64,000 bases of DNA from Photobacterium gaetbulicola Gung47 (GCA_000940995.1 CP005974.1:1302001-1366000), one strand, 5' to 3'. Shown: positions 25,677-34,783, numbered from the stretch's first letter. Notes: generated by a model from the sequence alone, not told the origin. Numbers and translations are program-made.

Positions 25677-25904
25677 ATGAAACTGTCAGAAATGTCATGC
25701 GGGGCTGAGGGAAGGGTTGCCAGTTTAGCTGGCTTGCCAGCAGCTACCCGCAAAAAGCTTATGGTGATGGGAATGCTGCCGAATACACCTGTGAGTGTTA
25801 TTCGCGTGGCACCTCTCGGTGATCCTTTGCAGGTGCGGGTGCGAGGTGTGGACATCGCATTGCGTAAGCAGCTAGCCGCAAGTATTGATGTAGAGGTGAA
25901 CTGA
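25677..25904 (+). CDS. feoA: Ferrous iron transport protein A
   Basis: 75-aa SH3-like cytoplasmic protein required for Feo function, probably interacting with FeoB. Typical features: an N-terminal MKLSEM, AATRKKLMVMGMLPNTPV in the middle, and the C-terminal RVRGVDIALRKQLAASIDVEV. ATG 25677 follows the AT-rich promoter region; the stop overlaps the feoB start (TGATG). First gene of feoABC. Confidence 0.94.
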   Translation: MKLSEMSCGAEGRVASLAGLPAATRKKLMVMGMLPNTPVSVIRVAPLGDPLQVRVRGVDIALRKQLAASIDVEVN

Positions 25905-28183
25905 TGCAGTATAACATTCTGACAGTAGGTAACCCGAACAGCGGTAAGACGACCTTGTTCAATGGCCTGACCGGGGCCAAGCAGCAGGTGGGTAACTGGG
26001 CCGGTGTCACGGTCGAGAAGAAGACTGGCCGCTACGAGTGCGCGGGAGACAGCTTTGCGCTGACCGATCTTCCTGGGATCTATAATCTTGATAGTGCCAA
26101 TGATGTCAACAGCTTGGATGAAGCCATTGCCTCACGTGCGATCTTGACCATGCCGGCTGATGTGATCATCAATGTGGTGGATGCATCATGCCTTGAGCGC
26201 AGCCTGTATATGACACTACAGCTTCGCGAATTGGGTCGCCCAATGGTTGTTGTACTGAACAAGATGGATGTGCTTGAGCGCCAGCGCCAAAAGCTAGATA
26301 TCAAAGGGCTGGAAAAAGCCCTGGGGTGTCCGGTGATGAGCCTGTCGGCAAACAACCTTAAGCAAGTCGCAGAATTTAAAACCCAGCTACATAAGATGCT
26401 GGCTCAGGGTATTGCTGCCAATGAACTGGCCCTGGATTACGGTCCTCTGTTTGAGCAGGCTATTGCTGAGACAGAAGCCCACTTTAGCGAAGGTCAGCTA
26501 AACAGCCGCGCCCAAGCTATCAGGGCGCTTGAAAACGATACTTTGGTGATTAACCTGTTATCGGAAGAGCAAAAAAATCAGGTATGCAATATCCGTAATA
26601 CCCTGATTGTTCAGGTGGATCCCGATATTCAGGTTGCCGATGTTCGCTATAGCTTCTTGCATCAACTATGCAGCAAGGTACGCCGACAGGAAGGCAAACT
26701 GAGCCGTAGCTTGAGCGACAAAATTGACAGCGTATTGCTCAATCGTGCGGTCGGTATTCCATTTTTCTTTGTTGTGATGTACCTGATGTTCATGTTCTCT
26801 ATCAACATCGGTAGTGCCTTTATCGACTTCTTCGATATCAGTGTCGGTGCGATCCTGGTAGACGGCGGACATTACTTGCTCGATGATCACCTACCGGTAT
26901 GGCTGGTAACCGTTATTGCTGACGGTATCGGCGGAGGTATCCAGACGGTGGCAACCTTCGTTCCGGTGATTGCTTGCTTGTACCTATTCCTGGCGATGTT
27001 GGAAAGTTCCGGTTACATGGCGCGTGCGGCTTTTGTGCTTGATAAAGTGATGCAGAAAGTCGGCTTGCCGGGCAAAGCGTTCGTCCCACTGGTGTTGGGC
27101 TTTGGCTGTAACGTGCCGGCCATCATGGCAACCCGTACGCTGGAGCAGGAGCGTGAGCGCAAGCTGGCTGCTGCGATGGCTCCGTTCATGTCTTGCGGGG
27201 CGCGCCTTCCGGTCTACGCCCTGTTTGCCGCCGCTTTTTTCCCTGAGAATGGCCAGAACGTGGTATTTGCACTTTACCTCTTGGGCATTGCCGCTGCGGT
27301 ACTGACTGGTCTGGTATTGCGTCATACCATCTATCCGGGCAGCAGCGATAGCTTCATCATGGAGATGCCTGATTATGAAATGCCAACGATGCGTAACGTC
27401 GGGATCAAAACTTGGCAGAAACTGAAAAAATTCGTACTGGGTGCCGGTAAGACTATCGTTGTGGTAGTGGCTATTCTGAGCTTTTTCAACTCGCTGGGTA
27501 CCGATGGCTCATTTGGTAACGAAGATACGCCGAACTCGGTATTGGCTAAGACGGCCCAGGTGGTGACACCGGTACTTGCTCCAATTGGTATCAAAGAAGA
27601 CAATTGGCCGGCGACCGTGGGGATCCTAACGGGGATTTTTGCTAAAGAAGCGGTAGTGGGTACCTTGAATAACCTGTATGCACCCGCTGCGGGTGAAGAA
27701 GAAGCCGAGTACGACCTGATGGGGAGCCTTGGGGAAGCGGTATCCAGTATTGGCGCTAACCTGGCTGATTTGAGCTATTCCGATCCGCTGGGTATCACTG
27801 TTGGTGAGCTTGAAGATAAGGCTGCGGCTGCCGAGGAGCAGGACGTGGATGCATCTATCTTTGGTAATATCCAGGCTCATTTTGTGAGCTCTGCGGCGGC
27901 TATGGCATATTTGATCTTTATCCTGCTCTATACGCCATGTGCGGCAGCAATGGGGGCTTATGTGCGTGAGTTCGGCCAGAAGTACTCGTTGTTTATTGCA
28001 GGTTATACCATGCTGCTGGCATACACTTTCGCGACGTATTATTACCAGATCGTTCACTTCGCGGATCACCCGGCGACGAGTATGCTTTGGATTGGGGTGT
28101 TCACCGCAATCAATGCCGGCCTGTTCATTACTTTCAAGCGTAAAGGGCAGCAGATGCAAGCAGAGGAGCTCGTCACACTATGA
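25904..28183 (+). CDS. feoB: Ferrous iron transporter B (GTP-dependent)
   Basis: Inner-membrane Fe2+ permease, 759 aa. The N-terminal G domain has G1 GNPNSGKT (9-16), G3 DLPGIYNL and G4 NKMD. A helical insertion domain follows, then a membrane domain with two Gate motifs (for example FVPLVLGFGCNVPAIMATRT, then FMSCGARLPVYALF) whose Cys residues line the route. The C-terminal helices include PCAAAMGAYVREFG. It is translationally coupled to feoA and overlaps feoC by 4 bp. Confidence 0.98.
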   Translation: MQYNILTVGNPNSGKTTLFNGLTGAKQQVGNWAGVTVEKKTGRYECAGDSFALTDLPGIYNLDSANDVNSLDEAIASRAILTMPADVIINVVDASCLERSLYMTLQLRELGRPMVVVLNKMDVLERQRQKLDIKGLEKALGCPVMSLSANNLKQVAEFKTQLHKMLAQGIAANELALDYGPLFEQAIAETEAHFSEGQLNSRAQAIRALENDTLVINLLSEEQKNQVCNIRNTLIVQVDPDIQVADVRYSFLHQLCSKVRRQEGKLSRSLSDKIDSVLLNRAVGIPFFFVVMYLMFMFSINIGSAFIDFFDISVGAILVDGGHYLLDDHLPVWLVTVIADGIGGGIQTVATFVPVIACLYLFLAMLESSGYMARAAFVLDKVMQKVGLPGKAFVPLVLGFGCNVPAIMATRTLEQERERKLAAAMAPFMSCGARLPVYALFAAAFFPENGQNVVFALYLLGIAAAVLTGLVLRHTIYPGSSDSFIMEMPDYEMPTMRNVGIKTWQKLKKFVLGAGKTIVVVVAILSFFNSLGTDGSFGNEDTPNSVLAKTAQVVTPVLAPIGIKEDNWPATVGILTGIFAKEAVVGTLNNLYAPAAGEEEAEYDLMGSLGEAVSSIGANLADLSYSDPLGITVGELEDKAAAAEEQDVDASIFGNIQAHFVSSAAAMAYLIFILLYTPCAAAMGAYVREFGQKYSLFIAGYTMLLAYTFATYYYQIVHFADHPATSMLWIGVFTAINAGLFITFKRKGQQMQAEELVTL

Positions 28184-28425
28184 TCCTGCAGCAGCTGAAA
28201 CAGTATATTGAGCAACACGGGCGCGCCAGCCGCAAGGCATTGGCAATGCGGTTCGGTCTGTCGGAAGACGGGGTCGAGGCTATGCTGGATGTGTGGATCC
28301 GCAAAGGCAAGTTGGGCAAGGAGCTGGTCGGCTGCGACAGTGATGGATGTTGTCAGAGTGCCAAAGAGATCTGGTATCGTCCCCTCAAATCTGATGAGCT
28401 AGCTGTCACCGTCATGCGTGGCTAG
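28180..28425 (+). CDS. feoC: FeoC-family winged-helix protein
   Basis: 81 aa. The N-terminal winged helix (MILQQLKQYIEQHGRASRKA, then LAMRFGLSEDGVEAMLDVWI) matches FeoC. Cys at CDSDGCC near 55-61 could ligate an Fe-S cluster, as proposed for other FeoC proteins. In vibrios FeoC is part of the FeoABC complex. It overlaps the feoB stop (ATGA), and a terminator follows. Confidence 0.9.
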   Translation: MILQQLKQYIEQHGRASRKALAMRFGLSEDGVEAMLDVWIRKGKLGKELVGCDSDGCCQSAKEIWYRPLKSDELAVTVMRG

Positions 28426-28439
28426 GCAGCGGCATGAAA

Positions 28440-28470
28440 TAAAAAGGCAACCTCCGGGTTGCCTTTTTTA
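28440..28470. terminator. Bidirectional terminator between feoC and the HIT gene
   Basis: The stem AAGGCAACC/GGTTGCCTT with a short loop has an A-run before and a T-run after, serving convergent genes. Confidence 0.9.
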
Positions 28471-28478
28471 ATGCGTTG

Positions 28479-28910
28479 TTACTCTGCTGCACTAAAGCCA
28501 TCGATATGGCTTAGCTCGGCCCTGAGCTCTTCTGCGAGGGCTTGCTGCACCGATTCGCTACGCTGCGTTCCGTCGGTGTTGCCCCATACCGGTCCCGGCC
28601 ATGCGACATCATCCTTGAAGCGGGCAATGTGGTGGACATGCAACTGCGGGACAAGGTTGCCCAAGGCTCCCACATTGATTTTGTCGGCCTGGTAGTCGTT
28701 TTCTAGTAAGGCCGCGACAGCACTGGACTCTTTCATCAGCTGCATCTGATCAGGTTCAGGCAAGTGATGGATTTCACGGAGTTCGGCCTTACGGGGAACT
28801 AAAATAAGCCAAGGACCCAGGGCTTCTTTGGATAACAATACCTGACACAGGGGAAGGTTGCCGATCACCGTGGTATCTGCTGCCAGTCTCGGATGAAGTG
28901 AAAAATGCAT
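28479..28910 (-). CDS. HIT-family nucleotide hydrolase
   Basis: 143 aa histidine-triad protein. The catalytic triad region is QLHVHHIARF near residues 95-104, with NVGALGNLVPQ just before, as in proteobacterial HIT proteins acting on dinucleoside polyphosphates or nucleotidyl conjugates. The substrate is not determined. ATG 28910 is chosen because AAGGAA precedes it and MHFSLHPRLAADT is the expected N-terminus; the longer open frame to 29081 lacks family similarity. Confidence 0.85.
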   Translation of the reverse strand: MHFSLHPRLAADTTVIGNLPLCQVLLSKEALGPWLILVPRKAELREIHHLPEPDQMQLMKESSAVAALLENDYQADKINVGALGNLVPQLHVHHIARFKDDVAWPGPVWGNTDGTQRSESVQQALAEELRAELSHIDGFSAAE

Positions 28911-29199
28911 GGGATTATTCCTTATTTGTATTGTGCAGCTCACATGCTGGGATATTTGCCAACAGCCAAAAATTTGCTTTGGGGTAGGATATACCCAAGT
29001 AACCTTGAGGTAGCTTGGGCGTATAGGTATCAGGAGCGGCACTGATGACTGTAAGATAGTGTGAATATAAAGCAGCCGCAATGCTTTCTGCTAAGGCAGG
29101 CAGTTTTTTTATGCGTAGGCGAGCAGGTTCTCGGGAAGTTGGATTGGGTTTGGCCGCTGTGTAGCGGTATCGTGACGAAGTGCTTGGAGGGAATGATAC
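28911..29199. other. Intergenic region, HIT gene to DUF924 gene
   Basis: 289 bp between divergent genes. It holds a TAAGGCAGGCAGTTTTTTT stretch (29093-29110) with possible GCAG/CTGC pairing upstream (about 29070-29092), which resembles a terminator on the plus strand with no gene before it. A short RNA ending there cannot be excluded. No convincing promoter seen. Confidence 0.25.
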
Positions 29200-29805
29200 A
29201 TGGTGGCTCAATATCAAGAGGTGCTGGACTTTTGGTTTGGCGAGATCGGTGAAGAGGTGACGGCCACCGATCGCAATCAGCTGTGGTTTCGTGGCGGGGA
29301 AGAAACAGATCAACTTATCGCAGAGCGCTTTCGTCACCTCGTGAGCCAGGCTGGGCGGGGTGAGCTCAGCCGATGGACAGAGGAGCCAAGGGGAACGCTT
29401 GCGCTGATCATATTGCTCGATCAGTTTACCCGCAATATTTATCGTGGATTAAGCGCGGCGTTTCGTTATGATTCGCTGGCCTTAGCCTTGTGCAAGCGTG
29501 GCTTGGCGAATAATCAAGATTTGGAGTTAACTCCAATCGAACGTGTCTTTTTCTATCTTCCCCTTGAGCACTCAGAAGCTTTCGAGGATCAGGAAGAATC
29601 GGTTTTTCGCTTTGATCGGTTGCTGCAGGCGGTGACACCGGCTCATACCAGTATATTTGAGGGGTTCTACCAGTATGCGGTCAGCCACCATGAGGTGATT
29701 AAGCGTTTTGGTCGCTTCCCTCATCGCAATGCTGCCTTTGGTCGCCTGTCGACCCAGGAAGAGCTGGAATGGCTAAACAAAGGTGGACAACGATTTGGTC
29801 AGTAG
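29200..29805 (+). CDS. DUF924 family protein
   Basis: 201 aa. It starts VLDFWFGEI and continues with WF(R)GGEETDQLI, RGTLALIILLDQFTRNIYRG, RVFFYLPLEHSEAFEDQEE and RFGRFPHRNAAFGR, the hallmark blocks of the all-helical DUF924 family (TPR-like fold, function unknown). ATG 29200 is preceded by GGAGGG about 9 nt upstream. No operon partner. Confidence 0.9.
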   Translation: MVAQYQEVLDFWFGEIGEEVTATDRNQLWFRGGEETDQLIAERFRHLVSQAGRGELSRWTEEPRGTLALIILLDQFTRNIYRGLSAAFRYDSLALALCKRGLANNQDLELTPIERVFFYLPLEHSEAFEDQEESVFRFDRLLQAVTPAHTSIFEGFYQYAVSHHEVIKRFGRFPHRNAAFGRLSTQEELEWLNKGGQRFGQ

Positions 29806-29821
29806 CTAGGTGCGGGCAGGG

Positions 29822-29843
29822 CGGTCAGTCGGAGGACTGACCG
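29822..29843. terminator. Hairpin between DUF924 gene and diguanylate cyclase gene
   Basis: CGGTCAGTC GGAG GACTGACCG is a perfect 9-bp stem in the 59-bp convergent gap. There is no T-run; it may act as a barrier at both 3' ends. Confidence 0.45.
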
Positions 29844-29864
29844 GAGGTGCCGGCCCTTGTGAGA

Positions 29865-30884
29865 TCAGGAAATTGGCAGGACACGGTTTCGACCGAGTTG
29901 CTTAGCTTGCTTGAGGAAATGATCGGCCCGTTCGATGAGTGCCATACAGTGTTCTCTTTCCTCTGAGCTGCTAATTCCAAACGAGGCGGTGACCGAGTTG
30001 ATTCGCTGCCCGGACTTCTTATCGAGTACGGAAATCTTTTCAATAGCTTTTCGCATGGTTTCGGCTTGCTGGCGAGCAGAGGGCAGTGACTTATGCGGAA
30101 GTAAAATGGCAAACTCCTCTCCGCCGAAGCGGTAGGCTTTGGCATAATCGCGGCAGCATTCGTTGAGTCTTTTGGCCACCATCTTCAGGACCTGATCCCC
30201 CATGAGGTGGCCGAATTCATCGTTGAAGTATTTGAAGTGGTCAATATCCAGCAGTACTAGGCTGATAGGGATCTGGTTCTCGAGATAGCTTTGAATATCC
30301 TGATCAAAGGCCCGGCGGTTGTAGAGTCCGGTCAGGGCGTCTTCGTTGGCTTGTTGCTGGCTCTTGTTCAGTGCAGCCCGCAATGCTTGGATCTCCTGTT
30401 GCGCTGAATCAAGCTGGCCTTTGAACAGCCCGGTTGACTGGCGCATCTGCTGTGATTCGCGGAGCAGTTCGCGCACCAGGGCGACGGTCTCTTCCAGTGA
30501 GATCCCTTCTTTGCCTACTTGCTCAAGCCGCCCGAACGTGCTCTCCAGCGCATCGTGAAAATTATTGGTATCTGATAGGGTGTCGGCCATGCTATGGGAC
30601 AACTCCTGCATCATAGCGGTAAGGCTTAGCTTGAGTTGTTTGACGTCGTTGTCCGTCTGCTTGGCGAGGTGGTCTTGGTATAGGCTTTCACACAGCGTCG
30701 GGGTGCAATGTCCAATGGACTCAATACCGCTGTCCAGCGCCATATTAAGCTGAGGATTCTGCTGAGAGCTATAGGTATACCACAGGGCATAGTTGGTTGG
30801 GGTGGTGGGTACCTTATGCTTAATCATCAGGGGAACGGCTTGCTTCAAAATCTCCGTTGATTTCGCAAAGCTATCGTTGTTCAT
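29865..30884 (-). CDS. Soluble diguanylate cyclase (GGDEF domain)
   Basis: 339 aa, no TM segment. The N-terminal domain (about 1-95) has PTTPTNYALWYTY, which I know from several GGDEF proteins. A helical/coiled-coil linker (about 130-175) is followed by the GGDEF domain with DALTGLYNRRAFD and the active-site YRFGGEEF near residue 252. It synthesises c-di-GMP from two GTP. The inhibitory RxxD site is not present: the corresponding residues are RDYA. It is therefore probably not product-inhibited in the classical way. Monocistronic. Confidence 0.93.
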   Translation of the reverse strand: MNNDSFAKSTEILKQAVPLMIKHKVPTTPTNYALWYTYSSQQNPQLNMALDSGIESIGHCTPTLCESLYQDHLAKQTDNDVKQLKLSLTAMMQELSHSMADTLSDTNNFHDALESTFGRLEQVGKEGISLEETVALVRELLRESQQMRQSTGLFKGQLDSAQQEIQALRAALNKSQQQANEDALTGLYNRRAFDQDIQSYLENQIPISLVLLDIDHFKYFNDEFGHLMGDQVLKMVAKRLNECCRDYAKAYRFGGEEFAILLPHKSLPSARQQAETMRKAIEKISVLDKKSGQRINSVTASFGISSSEEREHCMALIERADHFLKQAKQLGRNRVLPIS

Positions 30885-30979
30885 ACCTAATATCCATTCT
30901 TACGGGTCATCTTCAGTCAATTGCTATGAATGCTTATTTATGGTCGTGATGGTTCGGGTGGTTTTTATTGCCATAGATA

Positions 30980-31015
30980 ATAAAATAGCCTTCTAAGGAT
31001 ACCCTAGAAGGCTAT
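30980..31015 (-). terminator. Terminator of argS
   Basis: On the minus strand, the 11-bp stem ATAGCCTTCTA/TAGAAGGCTAT is followed by TTTTATT, 39 bp beyond the argS stop. Confidence 0.8.
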
Positions 31016-31053
31016 GAATTATTAGGAATTTATTGCTTTATGCCGGCGTTTTT

Positions 31054-32784
31054 TTACATACGCTCAAGGGTTTCGATACCCAGAAGATCCAAACCTTGTT
31101 TGATGGTCTTCGCTGTCAGTAGTGCCAGTTTCAGGCGGCTCTGCTTAACGTCTTCTTCAGCATTTAGGATTGGGCAGGCTTCGTAGAAGCTTGAGAAGTT
31201 ACCAGCCAGCTCGAACAGGTATGAACACATCACGTGAGGATGGCCTTCACGGGCAACGGTTTGTACCGCTTCTTCGAACTGCAGCAGCTTAGAAAGAAGT
31301 ACCTGCTCTTTCTCTTCGTTGATCACCACTGGGTGAGTCAGATCGGTAAGCTCAACACCGGCACGCTTGAAGATTGAAGCAACACGGGTGTAGGCGTACT
31401 GCATGTATGGTGCCGTGTTGCCTTCAAAGGCCAGCATGTTGTCCCAGTCGAAGATGTAGTCAGTAGTACGGTGCTTAGAAAGATCCGCATACTTAACGGC
31501 TGCCATTGCCACTGTGTTAGCGATATTCGCTTTCTCAGCTGCATCTAGCTCTGGGTTCTTCTCTTCGATCAGTTTCGATGCACGCTCTTCAGCTTCATCA
31601 AGAAGATCGGCCAGGCGAACAGTACCACCGGCACGGGTTTTGAACGGACGCCCATCTTTGCCCAGCATCATACCGAAGGCGTGGTGCTCTAGGCTCACTT
31701 CCTCTGGCACGTAGCCTGCTTTGCGAACGATAGTCCAAGCTTGCATCAGATGCTGGTGCTGGCGAGAGTCGATGAAGTAAAGTACGCGGTCGGCACCAAG
31801 TTGCTCGTAACGGTATTTTGCACAAGCGATATCAGTGGTGGTGTATAGGAAACCGCCGTCGCGCTTCTGGATGATAACACCCATAGGCTCGCCGTCTTTG
31901 TTCTTGTATTCGTCTAGGAACACAACCTGCGCGCCGTCATCTTCCACCGCCAGACCTTTTTCTTTCAGGTCAGCAACGATGCCTGGTAGCATGTCGTTAT
32001 ACATGCTTTCACCCATCACATCTTTGTCTGTCAAAGAGACGTTCAGACGGTCGTAGTTATGTTGGTTCTGCTCCAGGGTAATTTTGACAAGTGTCTGCCA
32101 TTTTGACTTGCAGTACTCGTCACCACTTTGAAGACGTACAACATAGTTACGCGCAGTCTTTGCAAACTCTTCATCTTCGTCGTACAGCTTTTTGGACTCG
32201 CGGTAGAAGCCTTCAATGTCACTCAGATCCATTGAAATATCACCACCCTGTGCTTCATGGCGCTCAAGGTTGGCGATTAGCATACCGAACTGGGTACCCC
32301 AGTCACCAAGGTGGTTGGCACGGATCACTTTATGGCCCAGGTGTTCAAGGGTACGCACTACGGCATCACCGATGATGGTTGAGCGCAGGTGGCCGACGTG
32401 CATTTCTTTGGCTACGTTCGGGGCAGAGTAATCAACCACGATGGTTTTTTGCTCTTCTTTCGCAACACCCAGACGCGCATCTTTCAGTGCATTTTCCGCT
32501 TGCTCGGCAAGCCAAGTTTTGCTTAGGAAGATGTTGATAAAGCCTGGACCGGCGATTTCCACTTTTTCAGCGATACCGTCAAGGTCTAGCTGCTCGATAA
32601 CTTTTTGTGCGAACTCGCGAGGGTTAGTACCCAGTTTTTTGGCTACGCCCATAACACCGTTGGCTTGGTAGTCACCAAATTGTACTTTGGCAGACTGGCG
32701 AACTGCGGCAGGGCTGCCGGCAGGTGCGCCTGCGGCTTCTAGCGCCTGAGAGACTTTGTCATTAATGAGTGCTTGAATGTTCAC
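31054..32784 (-). CDS. argS: Arginyl-tRNA synthetase
   Basis: Class I aminoacyl-tRNA synthetase charging tRNA-Arg, 576 aa (E. coli 577). The N-terminal tRNA-binding domain has VRQSAKVQFGDYQANGVMG. The HIGH-type motif is HVGHLRST; the canonical KMSKS is absent (GRPFKTRAGGTV region), as is normal for this enzyme. The C-terminal anticodon-binding domain ends GLDLLGIETLERM. The start is GTG 32784, because the family N-terminus is (M)NIQAL and AAGGA lies 7 nt upstream; the open frame to 32874 lacks similarity. Monocistronic. Confidence 0.97.
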   Translation of the reverse strand: MNIQALINDKVSQALEAAGAPAGSPAAVRQSAKVQFGDYQANGVMGVAKKLGTNPREFAQKVIEQLDLDGIAEKVEIAGPGFINIFLSKTWLAEQAENALKDARLGVAKEEQKTIVVDYSAPNVAKEMHVGHLRSTIIGDAVVRTLEHLGHKVIRANHLGDWGTQFGMLIANLERHEAQGGDISMDLSDIEGFYRESKKLYDEDEEFAKTARNYVVRLQSGDEYCKSKWQTLVKITLEQNQHNYDRLNVSLTDKDVMGESMYNDMLPGIVADLKEKGLAVEDDGAQVVFLDEYKNKDGEPMGVIIQKRDGGFLYTTTDIACAKYRYEQLGADRVLYFIDSRQHQHLMQAWTIVRKAGYVPEEVSLEHHAFGMMLGKDGRPFKTRAGGTVRLADLLDEAEERASKLIEEKNPELDAAEKANIANTVAMAAVKYADLSKHRTTDYIFDWDNMLAFEGNTAPYMQYAYTRVASIFKRAGVELTDLTHPVVINEEKEQVLLSKLLQFEEAVQTVAREGHPHVMCSYLFELAGNFSSFYEACPILNAEEDVKQSRLKLALLTAKTIKQGLDLLGIETLERM

Positions 32785-33091
32785 ACGCTTATCCTTTAAA
32801 TCGTTTGTAACGCCAAATGAAATGCATATTGGCGAGGCAAAAACGGCACCGTATTCAAGGGATATGACCGTCAAAAATAATCACGATCATTGGCCTATAA
32901 AGATAGCACCAAGTGATAATTTTATAACGTGAGTATTTTTGACGGGGCCGCCTCAGAAGTGGGTAGAGGGGAAACATCTTGAATACGCTGGTTGCATTGC
33001 CCTAATAATACCCACAAATTTAGGTGCTTTGGCAAGCCGTAAAGGCAATAGATTGCGATTTTTTTTAAATAACCATAACAGGGTGAAAATT
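32785..33091. other. Intergenic region upstream of argS
   Basis: AT-rich divergent control region of argS and yecM. GTTATAAAATTATC on the minus strand near 32912-32926 could be a -10 region, but I could not pair it with a good -35. No other feature recognised. Confidence 0.3.
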
Positions 33092-33190
33092 ATGCAGGAG
33101 TCTAGCAAGCACAAGGGCTTTGCCGATGCGAATAGGGCTGTTGTCAAGTCGAAAACTATGGATAATTATGCGTTCAAACGCTCAGCGTAA
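33092..33190 (+). CDS. Possible 32-aa small ORF upstream of yecM
   Basis: ATG 33092 has AGGGTG 7 nt upstream. The product is short and basic (MQESSKHKGFADANRAVVKS..., ending AFKRSA). It stops 17 bp before the yecM ATG, so it could be an operon leader peptide. The same frame opens at 32939, but without RBS support. No family recognised. Confidence 0.3.
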   Translation: MQESSKHKGFADANRAVVKSKTMDNYAFKRSA

Positions 33191-33207
33191 ATAATCGGAG
33201 AAAAGAG

Positions 33208-33798
33208 ATGTACAAGCTAGAACAAAAGGGCCTGTTACCCGAGCAAATGTTGGCCGTTTTACCCGTGTTCATGGCGAAAATTGAGCGCCTTGCCGACCTG
33301 TTGGGCTTGGCACTTGCCGATTACCAGGCTGATCACATTGCCTTGCGGGTCAATGATTGGGAAACGGCTGAACAATTGCACCAGGCCTGGCTGGCTTATG
33401 GCACAGAATGGTCGACCAACGAAATCAATGGCCGCCCGATTGTGGTGATAGGTTTTGACCAGCCGCTAAGCTGTGGCCCATGGCAGATTGAAGCGTTGGA
33501 ATTACCTTACCCGGGCGACAAAGCCTACCCGCAAGAAGGGTGGGAGCATGTCGAGTTTGTGATCCCGTCACCAGCAGCCGATACCGAGGCACTAAAAATA
33601 ACCCTTGATGAGGCATTCCCGCAGCTGGCAGGGCAGTGGGATGAATTGGCAGGCAAGGGCATCAAGGTCAAAGCCAGCAGCCCATCGGGCGAAAAAGAGC
33701 GTCTGTCGAACCCGACTTATGCCTTCAAGCATGATGGGGTATGTATCAAGCTGCACCCGCATTCGTTGAAGGCGGTAATTGAAAGTGAAGGGGAGTAA
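33208..33798 (+). CDS. yecM: YecM-like VOC-fold metalloprotein
   Basis: 196 aa, similar to E. coli YecM over its length: YQADHIALRVNDWETAEQLH, NEINGRPI, PYPGDKAYPQEGWEHVEFV and SSPSGEKERLSNPTYAFK. His and Glu residues in ADHIALR and GWEHVEF are the probable metal ligands of this vicinal-oxygen-chelate fold. The enzymatic role is unknown. Adjacent to argS, as in E. coli. Good RBS GGAGAAAAGAG before the ATG. Confidence 0.9.
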   Translation: MYKLEQKGLLPEQMLAVLPVFMAKIERLADLLGLALADYQADHIALRVNDWETAEQLHQAWLAYGTEWSTNEINGRPIVVIGFDQPLSCGPWQIEALELPYPGDKAYPQEGWEHVEFVIPSPAADTEALKITLDEAFPQLAGQWDELAGKGIKVKASSPSGEKERLSNPTYAFKHDGVCIKLHPHSLKAVIESEGE

Positions 33799-33818
33799 GC
33801 GTACTCCTAGATTCCTGC

Positions 33819-33917
33819 ATTTAGCAGGGTAAAATTTCAAAAACGCATGAAGACATCCCTGTCGCTCCGACCCGCCATCCTTGGCGGGTAGGTTTTGAAA
33901 TCTCAACCTTGCTAAAT
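33819..33917. repeat. 99-bp inverted-repeat element between yecM and purU
   Basis: The left arm ATTTAGCAGGGTAAAATTTC (33819-33838, continuing AAAA) is complementary to the right arm ending GCTAAAT at 33917, with a few mismatches over about 24 bp. Inside lies a second perfect hairpin (ACCCGCC/GGCGGGT, 33870-33889). It sits between two convergent genes and could act as terminator for both, or be a small non-autonomous repeat element. Confidence 0.65.
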
Positions 33918-33949
33918 ACTGTTGGTAGGTAAGGTATGTGGCGTGGTGA

Positions 33950-34783
33950 TTACAAAATTACCGTCCGGTTCCCATAGACAAATACCCGGTCATCGATGAC
34001 CAAGCCCAGCGCTTTGCTCAGCACCGACTTTTCAACATCTTTCCCCGCTCGCGCCATGTCCTCGGCGCTGAAATTATGGTCAACAGGAATCACGTTCTGG
34101 GTAATGATCGGGCCCTCATCAAGATCGTTGGTAACAAAGTGGGCGGTGGCACCGATGATTTTCACTCCGCGCTCGAATGCTTGCAGGTAAGGCTTGGCAC
34201 CAATAAACGCAGGCAGGAAGCTATGGTGGATATTGATGATTTTATGGGGGAACTGAGCAACGAAATTGGGGGTGAGGATCCGCATATACTTAGCCAGCAC
34301 CACGTAATCCGGCGCGTATTGCTGTACAGCGTCGAGCAGCAGCGCCTCATGCTCGTCGCGGCTCAGTCCCTCATGGCTGACATGGTGGAAAGGGATGTCA
34401 AACTTGCTGGCGAGATCGGCCAGATGATCATAGTTGCCAACAATGGCGGCAATCTCGATATCCAGGGTACCGTCAAAGGTCTTGACAAGGATATCCCCCA
34501 AGCAATGGGCCTCTTTGGTCACCATGATCACAATACGCTTGCGGTCCGAGCCAATGAGGCGGCGATGACTCCCTTCGGGGAGCGCCCGATCCAAGTCGTA
34601 CAGGAAGGTTTCGTCATTGAAATAACCCTCTAACTCGGTGCGCATGAAGAACTGGTTGTGCGAGTGATCGACAAACTCATTGTTGTGGACAATATTGAGT
34701 TGGTGCTTATAGCAGATGTTGGTGATTTTACTGATCAGACCCATTGCATCCGGGCAGTCGGTCAGCAGGGTTTTCTTTTCCAT
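33950..34783 (-). CDS. purU: Formyltetrahydrofolate deformylase
   Basis: Hydrolyses 10-formyl-THF to formate and THF, balancing one-carbon pools and feeding formate to PurT. 277 aa. The N-terminal ACT domain (LTDCPDAMGLISKITNICY) is a methionine/glycine-responsive module in the family. The formyltransferase-like domain has the catalytic Asn-His-Asp set in INIHHSFLPAF and TNDLDEGPII. AAGAGCACC precedes the ATG at 34783. Convergent with yecM. Confidence 0.95.
   Translation of the reverse strand: MEKKTLLTDCPDAMGLISKITNICYKHQLNIVHNNEFVDHSHNQFFMRTELEGYFNDETFLYDLDRALPEGSHRRLIGSDRKRIVIMVTKEAHCLGDILVKTFDGTLDIEIAAIVGNYDHLADLASKFDIPFHHVSHEGLSRDEHEALLLDAVQQYAPDYVVLAKYMRILTPNFVAQFPHKIINIHHSFLPAFIGAKPYLQAFERGVKIIGATAHFVTNDLDEGPIITQNVIPVDHNFSAEDMARAGKDVEKSVLSKALGLVIDDRVFVYGNRTVIL

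Noticed and set aside
28911..29199. Small RNA ending at TTTTTTT near 29110
   Set aside because: The stem before the T-run is weak and no promoter could be placed, so it is recorded only as a note on the intergenic region.
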